This document shows, piece by piece, positions 1-9,255 of a stretch of DNA of 39,101 nucleotides. Source of the stretch: Pseudomonas aegrilactucae. Its GTDB lineage: Bacteria > Pseudomonadota > Gammaproteobacteria > Pseudomonadales > Pseudomonadaceae. The notes under the pieces are model-generated. The model saw only the letters and a list, made by a program, of their open reading frames with translations. It was not told the DNA's origin and made no database searches. Location of the stretch: the NCBI RefSeq assembly GCF_019168305.1, contig NZ_JAHTBI010000014.1, positions 1-39,101 on the forward strand, written 5' to 3'. The position numbers and the translations under genes are program-made. Numbering within the stretch: the stretch's first letter is position 1; every line of letters begins with the position of its first letter.

Positions 1-49
1 ATTTCTCTTTCAACTTCAAGCACTTGACTCGCCTCGATCTCTCGTTAGC

Positions 50-90
50 GGGAGGCGAATTCTACAGCGTTCTAACCAACTCGTCAACCA
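50..90 (-). promoter_or_regulatory. rRNA-type sigma70 promoter pointing out of the left edge
   Basis: Read on the minus strand there is a -35 TTGACG (82-87), a 17-nt spacer and a -10 TAGAAT (59-64), followed by a GC-rich discriminator TCGCCTCCC. An A-rich tract (about 90-97) lies just upstream of the -35. This matches the layout of Pseudomonas rRNA operon promoters, and I recall similar sequence ahead of 16S genes. The inference is that an rRNA operon, or another stringently controlled stable RNA, lies beyond position 1 on the minus strand. The RNA gene itself is outside the window, so this rests on promoter shape alone. Confidence 0.6.
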
Positions 91-119
91 CCTTTTTCAC
101 CGCTTCCGATCTTTCGATC

Positions 120-385
120 GAAGCACTTCCAGCACTACCTGAAACGCCCAACTCGCTGATATTCAAGGAGTTTTTGGTTCCGACTACGCTGGAAGTGGGG
201 CGAAGTATAAAGACTTCTGAAGGGGCGTCAAGCGCTAATTTGAATTCCTTGATGGTATGCCCATACCCCTTCAGCCCCGAGCAATCGAGTAGAGGACTTT
301 CACCTCCAAGTCACCCATTCAGCCACCACAGCCAAACGGGTTGCGCTAACGCGCAACGCGCAACGCGCCATGCCTGGCGCACAAC
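120..385. other. Intergenic stretch between tRNA-Arg and the rRNA-type promoter
   Basis: No gene is supported here. The plus-strand reading frame across it runs through the tRNA gene and has no family resemblance. A short tandem of CAACGCG units is visible near 350-368. The part nearest the promoter may act as an upstream activating region, but I see no defined site. Confidence 0.4.
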
Positions 386-419
386 AAAAAAGGCCCATGC
401 ATTACGCATGGGCCTTTTG
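386..419 (-). terminator. Rho-independent terminator of tRNA-Arg(CCT)
   Basis: An inverted repeat AAAGGCCCATGC / GCATGGGCCTTT with a 5-nt loop is followed on the minus strand by a run of six T. It lies 8 nt past the CCA end of the minus-strand tRNA-Arg, so it should end that transcript. Confidence 0.85.
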
Positions 420-426
420 ACTGTAA

Positions 427-503
427 TGGTGTCCCAGGGCAGGTTCGAACTGCCAACCTTCCCCTTAGGAGGGGGATGCTCTATCCAATTGAGCTACTGA
501 GAC
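427..503 (-). tRNA. tRNA-Arg (anticodon CCT)
   Basis: A 77-nt cloverleaf on the minus strand. The acceptor stem GTCTCAG pairs with CTGGGAC, the T arm carries GGTTCGAACC-type bases, and CCA is encoded. The anticodon stem TCCCC/GGGGA encloses loop CTCCTAA, giving anticodon CCT, which reads the rare AGG arginine codon. It is transcribed alone from a promoter near 543-571 and ends at the hairpin at 386-419. tRNA genes can serve as integration sites, but no integrase or duplicated 3' end is visible here. Confidence 0.95.
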
Positions 504-542
504 AGGCCTAGGATAGACAAGCATCCACACCAGACGGCGAGC

Positions 543-571
543 ATGTTACCCACCACGCCAGGATTTGTCAT
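543..571 (-). promoter_or_regulatory. Putative sigma70 promoter of tRNA-Arg(CCT)
   Basis: On the minus strand ATGACA (566-571) and TAACAT (543-548) are separated by 17 nt. The -35 matches the consensus at 5 of 6 positions and the -10 at 4 of 6. The predicted start near 536 leaves a 5' leader of about 33 nt before the tRNA. It lies between the end of phnN and the tRNA, where a tRNA promoter is expected. Confidence 0.5.
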
Positions 572-653
572 GTCGTCCATCTGGCTTTTTATCTGTGGCC
601 TGCTTCAGCCTGAGCGCAATAGTGATGATGCATCCGATGCGCCAGCCCAGCAC

Positions 654-1265
654 TCAAGGCAATGTTGTTACCCCAGCGGCAAACAGCGCCCCCAGCAAAC
701 GGCGCACGGCATCATCGAGCCCGTCGGAGTTATCCACCCGCAGAACCCCTTCCTGCCCTACCGGCTGGATGCGCTGGTTACGTGCAAGGCGCTGCTCTAT
801 AGCGTCGTGATCCTCCCTGCCCCGCCTGAGCAGGCGCTCACGCAATACCTGCTGGTTGACAGTGAGCAAGACCGGCACCAGATCCGGGTATCTGGATCGA
901 GCTTGCGCCAGGTGCGCGCGCGAACCATTGACCAGCACATGCCAGCCTTCCGCCAACCATGCTTCTATATAAGCAGGCATCCCATAAGCCAGCCCATTGG
1001 CGCGCCACGCCAGGGCAAATTCACCACAGGCACACATCTGCTCGAACACTGACAGCGACACCCCCACAGCATCTTCTCCGACGGCTTCGGCCGAACGGGT
1101 GATGACTCGACGTGCAGTCCGTACGTTACGCGCCATCAACTGCACACGCGCCGCCTCCAGCATACTGTCCTTGCCCGAGCCTGACGGCCCCATCAAATAG
1201 ATCAACCTTGGCCAGACATGCCCGGGCACCCCGCTTGCGTCATACTGCATAGCCACTATGCTCAT
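654..1265 (-). CDS. phnN: Ribose 1,5-bisphosphate phosphokinase PhnN
   Basis: PhnN phosphorylates ribose 1,5-bisphosphate to PRPP, the last step of the carbon-phosphorus lyase route for phosphonates. The 203-aa product has a guanylate-kinase-like fold with a Walker A loop GPSGSGKDS at residues 26-34 and the RLIYLMGPSGSGKDS context typical of PhnN. Length fits the family (about 185-200 aa). The start is uncertain: ATG at 1265 has no Shine-Dalgarno, and an in-frame ATG at 1250 would give 198 aa. No other phn gene is present: downstream is a tRNA, and upstream are a 331-nt gap and amrZ on the other strand. It is therefore an orphan here, perhaps serving general PRPP supply. Confidence 0.9.
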   Translation of the reverse strand: MSIVAMQYDASGVPGHVWPRLIYLMGPSGSGKDSMLEAARVQLMARNVRTARRVITRSAEAVGEDAVGVSLSVFEQMCACGEFALAWRANGLAYGMPAYIEAWLAEGWHVLVNGSRAHLAQARSRYPDLVPVLLTVNQQVLRERLLRRGREDHDAIEQRLARNQRIQPVGQEGVLRVDNSDGLDDAVRRLLGALFAAGVTTLP

Positions 1266-1409
1266 AGATAGAAAGGAAGCTTCGACATTTCAGGCGCTTT
1301 GCAAGCTTCTCTGCCGGCAGGTGCTCGCGTCAGCGTCAGCCACCAAAGCCCAGAGCACCCCAGGAAATGAAATCTTTTCAAACCAGTGCGCATTTCTGAT
1401 AATTGGTAC

Positions 1410-1421
1410 TGGCATAACGCC
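1410..1421 (+). promoter_or_regulatory. Candidate AmrZ autoregulatory site
   Basis: TGGCATAACGCC resembles the AmrZ binding motif I recall from Pseudomonas studies (TGGCAAAACGCC-like). It lies about 186 bp upstream of the amrZ start and about 90 bp upstream of the AlgU-like -35. AmrZ is known to repress its own gene in P. aeruginosa, so an operator here is plausible. This is a motif match only. Confidence 0.4.
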
Positions 1422-1509
1422 TTTATCCGGTTCAATATTTGTCACAGAATTGACGCCAAGGAACCGGCGATAATGAGGCATGATTAGGACCTCATTCACA
1501 ATTCAGGTT

Positions 1510-1537
1510 GAACATTTTGCCCTAACGGTGGTCGTAA
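1510..1537 (+). promoter_or_regulatory. Candidate AlgU (sigma-22) promoter of amrZ
   Basis: GAACAT (1510-1515), a 16-nt spacer and TCGTAA (1532-1537) resemble the AlgU/sigma-E consensus GAACTT-N16/17-TCTGA. A start near 1543 would leave a leader of about 54 nt. amrZ is AlgU-dependent in P. aeruginosa, which supports but does not prove the assignment. Confidence 0.4.
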
Positions 1538-1596
1538 CACTCATCGTGCGGCCGATTTCGAGAACCGCTTCCCCCTGAACTAAACCGGTCAATTAT

Positions 1597-1923
1597 ATGC
1601 GCCCATTGAAACAGGCTATCTACTCAAGCCGCACCGCTGACAAATTTGTCGTCCGCCTGCCAGACGGAATGCGTGAGCGCATTGCCGAGGTTGCGCGTAA
1701 CCACCACCGCAGCATGAACTCAGAGATCATTGCCCGCCTGGAGCAGAGCCTTATTCAGGAAGGAGCACTGGGCGATGAGCTGAGCATGCGCCTGGACAGC
1801 CCGGAACTGTCCCTGCATGAACGCGAACTGCTGCAACGCTTTCGTCAGTTGTCCCACCGCCAGCAAAACGCCCTGGTCTCGTTGATAGCCCATGACGCCG
1901 AGATGGCTGCGGACGCTTCCTGA
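1597..1923 (+). CDS. amrZ: Ribbon-helix-helix regulator AmrZ (AlgZ)
   Basis: AmrZ is a global DNA-binding regulator of alginate and other exopolysaccharides, flagellar motility and c-di-GMP genes in Pseudomonas. The 108-aa protein has the same length as P. aeruginosa AmrZ and looks nearly identical from memory. A flexible N-terminus is followed by the Arc-type beta strand (DKFVVRLPD, residues 15-23) that reads the DNA major groove, then two helices (about 24-53). The C-terminal half, ending in a conserved block [19 protein letters not shown], is the tetramerisation region. The start is the ATG at 1597, which has no strong Shine-Dalgarno. It converges on mgtE, with a shared terminator between them. 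Confidence 0.95.
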   Translation: MRPLKQAIYSSRTADKFVVRLPDGMRERIAEVARNHHRSMNSEIIARLEQSLIQEGALGDELSMRLDSPELSLHERELLQRFRQLSHRQQNALVSLIAHDAEMAADAS

Positions 1924-1937
1924 CACCGCACCGCACC

Positions 1938-1972
1938 CACAAAAAAGCCAGCTTTCGCTGGCTTTTTTTGTG
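1938..1972. terminator. Bidirectional terminator between amrZ and mgtE
   Basis: AAAAAAGCCAGC-TTTC-GCTGGCTTTTTT forms a perfect stem with a 4-nt loop and T-runs on both strands. It lies 15 nt after the amrZ stop and 24 nt after the end of mgtE on the minus strand, so it can serve both convergent genes. Confidence 0.9.
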
Positions 1973-1995
1973 CCTGCCTGGCACCCCCCCTACAC

Positions 1996-3438
1996 CTACA
2001 AGAGGAACACCGTAGCCAACCCGAGGAAGATGAAGAAGCCGCCGCTGTCGGTCATGGCAGTGATCATCACGCTCGCCCCCATCGCTGGATCGCGCCCCAT
2101 GCGCGCCAGCGTCATGGGGATAAGAACCCCCATCAACGCTGCGAGCAACAGGTTCAGGGTCATCGCAGCCGTCATCACCACACCCAGCGACCAGCTGCCA
2201 TATAGCAGATAGGCAACAACACCGATCACGCCGCCCCACACCAGACCGTTGATCAAGCCTACTGCAAGCTCCTTGCGCATCAAGCGCGCGGTATTGCCGG
2301 GGCTTACCTGGTCAAGCGCCATGGCCCTGACGATCATGGTGATGGTCTGGTTCCCCGAGTTGCCGCCGATACCAGCCACGATCGGCATCAACGCCGCCAG
2401 CGCCACCAGTTTCTCGATGGAGCCCTCGAACAGGCCGATCACCCGCGACGCCACGAACGCCGTGATCAGGTTGATCGCAAGCCATGCCCAACGGTTGCGC
2501 AGCGAGCGCCAGACCGACGCGAAGATATCTTCCTCTTCTCGCAGACCCGCCATGTTGAGGACTTCGTTCTCGCTTTCCTCGCGAATCAGGTCAACCATCT
2601 CGTCGATGGTCAGACGACCAATAAGGCGGTCGCTCTTGTCGACCACTGGCGCGGAGATCAAGTCATAGCGCTCAAACGCCTGCGCGGCATCGTAGGCATC
2701 TTCATCCGGATGGAAACTCACCGGATCACTGGCCATGACCTCCGCAACCTGCTTGTCCGGATCATTGACCAGCAGCCGCTTGATCGGCAACACGCCCTTT
2801 AGCTTGCCGTCATAGTCGACCACGAAGAGCTTGTCGGTGTGTCCTGGCAACTCCTTTAGACGACGCAGATAGCGCAGCACCACTTCCAGGCTGACGTCTT
2901 CGCGGATGGTCACCATCTCGAAGTCCATCAGTGCACCGACCTGATCCTCGTCGTAGCTCAACGCGGAGCGCACACGCTCACGCTGCTGGGCGTCGAGGGT
3001 CTCCATCAGCTCATGCACGACATCGCGCGGCAGCTCTGGCGCAAGGTCGGCCAGCTCGTCCGCATCCATCTCCTTGGCGGCAGCGAGCAGCTCGTGATCG
3101 TCCATGTCGGCGATCAGGGTTTCGCGCACCGAGTCGGATACTTCGAGCAGGATATCGCCGTCACGCTCGGCCTTGACCAGCTGCCAGACCGTCAGGCGAT
3201 CATCCAGCGGCAGGGCTTCAAGAATGTAGGCAACGTCAGCGGAGTGCAGGTCATCGAGCTTGCGTTGAAGCTCGACCAGGTTCTGGCGGTGTACGAGGTT
3301 TTCGACCAGGTCCTGGTGATGGCCTTCCTGACGGTGCGTCAGGTCTTCGACCACACGTTGGCGCTGCAACAGTTCGACCACCTGGGCCAGGCGATCCTGC
3401 AGGCTCTCTTGCGACTTTTTCACTTCATTTTCAGTCAT
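1996..3438 (-). CDS. mgtE: Magnesium transporter MgtE
   Basis: MgtE is an inner-membrane Mg2+ channel gated by cytoplasmic Mg2+ binding. The 480-aa product has an N-terminal helical superhelix domain (about 30-135), a pair of CBS domains (about 140-265), a connecting helix, and five transmembrane helices in the last 170 residues. The pore motif PIVAGIGGNSGNQ is present. The start is the ATG at 3438, preceded by GGAG; a longer reading frame from 3468 lacks a site and adds residues absent from the family. The length equals P. aeruginosa MgtE as I recall it, where the protein also affects type III secretion gene expression. It stands alone, with a 380-nt upstream gap before the tRNA cluster. Confidence 0.95.
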   Translation of the reverse strand: MTENEVKKSQESLQDRLAQVVELLQRQRVVEDLTHRQEGHHQDLVENLVHRQNLVELQRKLDDLHSADVAYILEALPLDDRLTVWQLVKAERDGDILLEVSDSVRETLIADMDDHELLAAAKEMDADELADLAPELPRDVVHELMETLDAQQRERVRSALSYDEDQVGALMDFEMVTIREDVSLEVVLRYLRRLKELPGHTDKLFVVDYDGKLKGVLPIKRLLVNDPDKQVAEVMASDPVSFHPDEDAYDAAQAFERYDLISAPVVDKSDRLIGRLTIDEMVDLIREESENEVLNMAGLREEEDIFASVWRSLRNRWAWLAINLITAFVASRVIGLFEGSIEKLVALAALMPIVAGIGGNSGNQTITMIVRAMALDQVSPGNTARLMRKELAVGLINGLVWGGVIGVVAYLLYGSWSLGVVMTAAMTLNLLLAALMGVLIPMTLARMGRDPAMGASVMITAMTDSGGFFIFLGLATVFLL

Positions 3439-3785
3439 ACGCGTACTCCACTCCCAGCAGCGGAGCACGCCAGGAGAATCAATCAGTCAAATCGTGATTG
3501 GCAAAACAAGCTATTGAGTAACTACTGGGTAAGTCCATGGTGGTATTCCACAAGCCCCGGCGGGGCTGACGGGCGCAATCATACACGGCTTGGGCAGTGC
3601 GGGCTGAAAATATTGGCCAGAACAACCGCTTGCGAGATAAAGCTGTGACAACGTCAAGCTCTATCAGTGCGACGGCAAACACGCTGAAAAGAACACATTC
3701 AAGACTGAAAAGTTAGCAGAGGCCGGCAAGCGCAGCGATGACAGTTTATTCATCGTGTCTTACGGAAAAGTGAAATGACAGAAAG
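3439..3785. other. Intergenic region upstream of mgtE
   Basis: No gene is supported here. On the minus strand a short GC hairpin, AGCCCC-GCC-GGGGCT (3552-3566), sits in the probable mgtE leader, and a TATGAT -10-like hexamer lies at 3578-3583 without a good -35. I see no resemblance to a known magnesium riboswitch. The region probably holds the mgtE promoter. Confidence 0.4.
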
Positions 3786-3816
3786 CAGAAAGCCCGCTTA
3801 AAAAGCGGGCTTTCTG
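3786..3816 (-). terminator. Terminator of the tRNA-Ser/tRNA-Arg cluster
   Basis: A 14-bp perfect inverted repeat, CAGAAAGCCCGCTT / AAGCGGGCTTTCTG, with a 3-nt loop lies 5 nt past the last minus-strand tRNA-Arg. The T-run on the minus strand is interrupted (CTTTCTG inside the stem), but position and stem strength support termination. Confidence 0.75.
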
Positions 3817-3821
3817 TTGTA

Positions 3822-3898
3822 TGGTGCACTCGACAGGATTCGAACCTGTGACCGCTCGGTTCGTAGCCGAGTACTCTATCCAGCTGAGCTACGAGTGC
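3822..3898 (-). tRNA. tRNA-Arg (anticodon ACG), copy 3 of the cluster
   Basis: A 77-nt minus-strand tRNA with encoded CCA. The acceptor GCACTCG pairs with CGAGTGC, and the anticodon loop CTACGAA between CTCGG and CCGAG gives anticodon ACG, read as ICG after A34 deamination for CGU/CGC/CGA arginine codons. Its sequence is identical to the other two copies upstream, and it is the last gene before the terminator at 3786-3816. Confidence 0.97.
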
Positions 3899-3975
3899 AG
3901 GGTTGGCGCTTGATAGACCAGATCACCTCTGGTTGAAGCTGAAACACTCTCCAAACTGGAAACTGCTTCGTCGTA

Positions 3976-4052
3976 TGGTGCACTCGACAGGATTCGAACC
4001 TGTGACCGCTCGGTTCGTAGCCGAGTACTCTATCCAGCTGAGCTACGAGTGC
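3976..4052 (-). tRNA. tRNA-Arg (anticodon ACG), copy 2 of the cluster
   Basis: Identical in sequence to the copies at 3822-3898 and 4130-4206: 77 nt, encoded CCA, loop CTACGAA. It should be processed from the common minus-strand transcript that begins ahead of tRNA-Ser. Confidence 0.97.
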
Positions 4053-4129
4053 AGGGTTGGTATTTGATAGACCAGATTACCACTGGCTGAAACTGAGGCA
4101 ACTTCCAGACTGGAAACCACTTCGTCGTA

Positions 4130-4206
4130 TGGTGCACTCGACAGGATTCGAACCTGTGACCGCTCGGTTCGTAGCCGAGTACTCTATCCAGCTGAGCTAC
4201 GAGTGC
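4130..4206 (-). tRNA. tRNA-Arg (anticodon ACG), copy 1 of the cluster
   Basis: The first tRNA-Arg after tRNA-Ser on the minus strand: 77 nt, anticodon ACG, CCA encoded, identical to the two following copies. About 108 nt separate it from tRNA-Ser, and that spacer is AT-rich. Confidence 0.97.
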
Positions 4207-4314
4207 ATTTGTTGCCGCGCATTATAGACCGCTTAATCGATTTGCCAACTACTTTTTCGTTTAATTTCAACGACTTAGCGTTTGAAGCAAGATTACAGCG
4301 CCCTACATGAATAA

Positions 4315-4405
4315 TGGCGGAGAAGGGGGGATTCGAACCCCCGATACCCTTGTGAGGTATACTCCCTTAGCAGGGGAGCGCCTTCGGCCACTCGGCCACC
4401 TCTCC
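4315..4405 (-). tRNA. tRNA-Ser (anticodon GCT)
   Basis: A 91-nt class II tRNA on the minus strand with a long variable arm, as expected for serine. The acceptor GGAGAGG pairs with CTTCTCC, and the anticodon stem CTCCC/GGGAG encloses CTGCTAA, giving GCT, which reads AGC/AGU. CCA is encoded. It is the first gene of the tRNA cluster and follows rsmA, an order also found in other Pseudomonas. Confidence 0.97.
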
Positions 4406-4419
4406 GCAACACGGGGCGT

Positions 4420-4448
4420 ACTATAACCAGAGCCCTCCCCGTTTGCAA
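4420..4448 (-). promoter_or_regulatory. tRNA cluster promoter (sigma70, GC-rich discriminator)
   Basis: On the minus strand TTGCAA (4443-4448) and TATAGT (4420-4425) are 17 nt apart and followed by ACGCCCCG, a GC-rich discriminator typical of stable RNA promoters under stringent control. Transcription would start about 8 nt before tRNA-Ser. Confidence 0.7.
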
Positions 4449-4477
4449 ACCCTTTTTTTAAAAAATACTGATAAAAA

Positions 4478-4666
4478 TTAAAGGCTTGGTTCTTCGTCCT
4501 TCTCTTTCTTGATCCGAAGGTAGATTTCCTCACGGTGCACGGCCACTTCCTTGGGCGCGTTCACGCCGATCCGTACCTGGTTTCCTTTGACGCCGAGCAC
4601 GGTCACGGTGATTTCGCCATCGCCAATTATCAGGCTCTCTGCGCACCGACGAGTCAGAATCAACAT
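4478..4666 (-). CDS. rsmA: Carbon storage regulator RsmA/CsrA
   Basis: RsmA is a small dimeric RNA-binding protein that represses translation of mRNAs with exposed GGA loops and is titrated by RsmY/RsmZ-type RNAs in the Gac system. The 62-aa product begins MLILTRR and keeps the family core [20 protein letters not shown], including the first strand and the conserved Arg of VHREE that contact RNA. The ATG at 4666 is preceded by a strong GAGGAG; the longer frame from 4684 would place that site inside the gene. It sits between lysC and tRNA-Ser on the same strand, as in P. aeruginosa. Confidence 0.97.
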   Translation of the reverse strand: MLILTRRCAESLIIGDGEITVTVLGVKGNQVRIGVNAPKEVAVHREEIYLRIKKEKDEEPSL

Positions 4667-4803
4667 ACCTTTCTCCTCACGCAATTCAGTTCAGGGACAA
4701 CAGTCTGCAAAAAAAAAGGGCTTCAACCTACAACCGGAACGGTTGTCGACCTACGCCTAAGTATTGACCAGTGCGGGCGAACCCACAGCGTTCTTGCACT
4801 GCT
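4667..4803 (-). promoter_or_regulatory. rsmA leader and promoter region
   Basis: Between the lysC terminator and rsmA lies a leader with a perfect 7-bp inverted repeat ACAACCG-N3-CGGTTGT (4730-4746). On the minus strand it is followed 12 nt later by a run of nine T (opposite A 4709-4717). The spacing is too large for a standard terminator, but the hairpin plus T-tract could attenuate or pause transcription. No clear -10/-35 pair stood out. Confidence 0.35.
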
Positions 4804-4836
4804 CAAAAACACGAAGGGCGCGGCCAGGCCGCGCCC
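4804..4836 (-). terminator. lysC terminator
   Basis: GGGCGCGGCC and GGCCGCGCCC (4816-4836) form a near-perfect stem, followed on the minus strand by TTCGTGTTTTTG. It begins 17 nt after the lysC stop on the minus strand. Confidence 0.75.
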
Positions 4837-4852
4837 CCAGGTGGAATGACGC

Positions 4853-6088
4853 TTACTCGCCCTGACGGGACGGTGCGTCGAGCTCGAAGGCGGTGTGCAG
4901 GGCGCGCACAGCCAGTTCCAGGTACTTCTCTTCGATGACCACAGACACCTTGATTTCCGACGTGGAGATCATCTGGATATTGATGCTCTCCTTGGCCAGC
5001 GCCTCGAACATGCGACTGGCAACACCGGCATGCGAACGCATGCCCACGCCCACGATCGAGACCTTGGCAATCTTGGTGTCACCGACCACTTCACGGGCAT
5101 TGAGCTTGAGGGCGGTTTCGCCCAGCACCTTTTGCGCCTTGTCGTAGTCGTTACGGTGCACCGTGAAGGTGAAGTCGGTGGTGTTATCGTGCGACACGTT
5201 CTGCACGATCATGTCGACTTCGATGTTCGCTGCACTGATGGGGCCCAGAATCCCGAACGCCACGCCCGGGGTATCCGGCACACCGCGAATGGTCAGCTTG
5301 GCTTCATCGCGGTTGAAGGCGATGCCGGAAATGATCGGCTGTTCCATGGATTCCTCTTCATCAATTGTAATGAGGGTACCCGGACCCTCTTGAAAGCTGT
5401 GCAGTACGCGCAGCGGAACGTTGTACTTGCCGGCGAACTCGACGGCACGGATCTGCAGCACCTTGGACCCGAGGCTGGCCATTTCCAGCATCTCTTCGAA
5501 GGTGATCTTGTCCAGCCGCTGCGCCTGGGACACCACACGCGGGTCGGTGGTGTACACACCGTCGACATCGGTATAGATCTGGCACTCGTCAGCCTTCAAC
5601 GCAGCCGCCAGGGCCACGCCAGTGGTGTCGGAGCCACCGCGCCCCAGCGTGGTGATGCTGCCGTGCTCATCAACGCCCTGGAAACCAGCGACCACCACCA
5701 CGCGACCTGCCTTGAGGTCGGCGCGGATCTTCTGATCGTCGATCTGCAGGATGCGCGCCTTGTTGTGCGCACTGTCGGTGAGAATGCGTACCTGGTTGCC
5801 GGTATAGGACACCGCAGGCACGCCGCGCTTGATCAGGGCCATGGCCAGCAAGGCAATCGTCACCTGCTCGCCCGTGGACACAATCACGTCCAGCTCACGT
5901 GGCACCGGCTGATCACTGATCTGCTTGGCCAACTCGATCAGACGATTGGTTTCGCCGCTCATTGCCGACAACACGACCACCAGGTCATCGCCGGCTTCGC
6001 GGAACTTCTTCACCTTGTCGGCGACCTGCTCGATCCGTTCGACCGTGCCAACCGAGGTGCCGCCAAATTTCTGTACGATCAACGCCAT
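4853..6088 (-). CDS. lysC: Aspartate kinase (lysine/threonine-sensitive type)
   Basis: LysC phosphorylates aspartate, the first step towards lysine, threonine, methionine and diaminopimelate. The 411-aa product has the amino acid kinase domain with KFGGTSV at residues 7-13 and a nucleotide/aspartate region GRGGSDTT, then two ACT domains (about 265-400) that bind the feedback inhibitors. An internal ATG at 5347 begins MEQPIISG and has a well-spaced GAGG upstream, so a separate 164-aa regulatory beta subunit may also be made, as in other alpha2beta2 aspartokinases; this is inference. The gene lies 93 nt after alaS on the same strand. Confidence 0.96.
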   Translation of the reverse strand: MALIVQKFGGTSVGTVERIEQVADKVKKFREAGDDLVVVLSAMSGETNRLIELAKQISDQPVPRELDVIVSTGEQVTIALLAMALIKRGVPAVSYTGNQVRILTDSAHNKARILQIDDQKIRADLKAGRVVVVAGFQGVDEHGSITTLGRGGSDTTGVALAAALKADECQIYTDVDGVYTTDPRVVSQAQRLDKITFEEMLEMASLGSKVLQIRAVEFAGKYNVPLRVLHSFQEGPGTLITIDEEESMEQPIISGIAFNRDEAKLTIRGVPDTPGVAFGILGPISAANIEVDMIVQNVSHDNTTDFTFTVHRNDYDKAQKVLGETALKLNAREVVGDTKIAKVSIVGVGMRSHAGVASRMFEALAKESINIQMISTSEIKVSVVIEEKYLELAVRALHTAFELDAPSRQGE

Positions 6089-6148
6089 TTCAAAGCCGCC
6101 TCAGCCCGTGAAGGGCACCCTATAAACACATTCTTCATTCAACGCCAG

Positions 6149-6171
6149 GGCCCGCCACTGGACGGCGGGCC
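6149..6171 (-). terminator. Hairpin between alaS and lysC
   Basis: GGCCCGCC-N7-GGCGGGCC forms a perfect 8-bp GC stem 10 nt past the alaS stop on the minus strand. No T-run follows, so it may be only a processing or weak termination site, with lysC partly co-transcribed. Confidence 0.4.
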
Positions 6172-6181
6172 TCCGGGCGCC

Positions 6182-8800
<2,619 letters not shown>

Positions 8801-8860
8801 AGGTTCTTCCACGGAAACGGCGGCCTGCGTCAAATTGACGAAACAACGGCAAAGGGCCGC

Positions 8861-8890
8861 ATTATATCTAGCCTGATGACCTGTTGCAGT
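8861..8890 (-). promoter_or_regulatory. Putative alaS promoter
   Basis: On the minus strand a perfect -10 TATAAT (8861-8866) lies 17 nt downstream of CTGCAA (8884-8889), a weak -35. It is about 60 nt upstream of the alaS start codon. Confidence 0.55.
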
Positions 8891-8995
8891 GTGTTTATAC
8901 GATAGAAACCTGCAATAGGGATGAAATGACCTTCATCCGGCGCGGTTTAGTTAGCAGGCTATACGTTTAACCGACAACTGTGCTACAACACGTGC

Positions 8996-9014
8996 GCCGC
9001 CAGCGACTGGCGGC
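8996..9014 (+). other. Perfect 8-bp hairpin just 5' of the FMN aptamer
   Basis: GCCGCCAG-CGA-CTGGCGGC folds into a perfect GC stem with a 3-nt loop, ending 2 nt before the riboswitch P1 helix. If transcribed it would stack next to the aptamer. There is no T-run, so terminator function is unlikely. Confidence 0.5.
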
Positions 9015-9016
9015 AA

Positions 9017-9159
9017 CGTTCTCAGGGCGGGGTGCAATTCCCCACCGGCGGTAATTGCGCACTGCGCATAGCCCGCGAGCGCTTGCAGTCACCCTGCAAG
9101 GTCAGCAGACCCGGTGTGATCCCGGGGCCGACGGTCATAGTCCGGATAAAGAGAGAGCG
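9017..9159 (+). promoter_or_regulatory. FMN riboswitch (RFN element)
   Basis: The conserved RFN blocks occur in order: TCAGGGCGGGGTGCAATTCC, CACCGGCGGTA, AGCCCGCGAGCG, GGTCAGCAGACCCGGTGTGA, TCCCGGGGCCGACGGTCATAG and GTCCGGATAAAGAGAGAG. Helix P1 is formed by CGTTCTC (9017-9023) and GAGAGCG (9153-9159). FMN binding should shut off the downstream lumazine synthase gene. About 96 nt of expression platform separate the aptamer from the start codon. The platform has no terminator with a T-run but does have a hairpin over the Shine-Dalgarno, pointing to translational control. Confidence 0.97.
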
Positions 9160-9223
9160 GGATCGGCACGTGAGTGCCTGCGTCTGCACATCTGCGCAAC
9201 GACAATCCCCTTCGATCCACTGC

Positions 9224-9246
9224 CCTGTTTCTCATACAAACAGGAG
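9224..9246 (+). promoter_or_regulatory. Hairpin sequestering the ribH2 Shine-Dalgarno
   Basis: CCTGTTT (9224-9230) pairs perfectly with AAACAGG (9238-9244) across a 7-nt loop. The right arm includes AGG of the AGGAG ribosome binding site (9242-9246), 9 nt before the ATG. This is the expected OFF-state element of a translational riboswitch. Confidence 0.6.
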
Positions 9247-9255
9247 TCCGTTTCA

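Larger units (their letters stand above)
1266..1596. promoter_or_regulatory. phnN-amrZ divergent intergenic region
   Basis: This 331-nt region separates the divergent phnN and amrZ genes. It holds an AlgU-like promoter candidate (1510-1537) and a candidate AmrZ operator (1410-1421), listed separately. No small gene with a ribosome binding site and family resemblance was recognised on either strand. Confidence 0.5.
3822..4206 (-). repeat. Three-copy tandem repeat of tRNA-Arg, 154-bp unit
   Basis: The three tRNA-Arg(ACG) genes start exactly 154 nt apart (3822, 3976, 4130). The genes are identical, and the two full 77-nt spacers are clearly related (they share the GATAGACCAGAT block and end in CTTCGTCGTA) but differ at roughly a fifth of positions. 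This is the pattern of tandem duplication followed by spacer drift, with the tRNAs kept identical by selection or gene conversion. Confidence 0.9.

Noticed and set aside
24..500. 158-codon plus-strand frame at the left edge
   Set aside because: It reads through the tRNA-Arg terminator and the tRNA gene and covers the rRNA-type promoter.
3822..4206. Regular repeats that could suggest a CRISPR array
   Set aside because: The repeat units are complete tRNA-Arg genes; the spacers are related to each other and there is no cas gene.
9055..9255. N-terminal extension of ribH2 by 67 residues
   Set aside because: It would translate the FMN aptamer; the ATG at 9256 has AGGAG and matches the family start.
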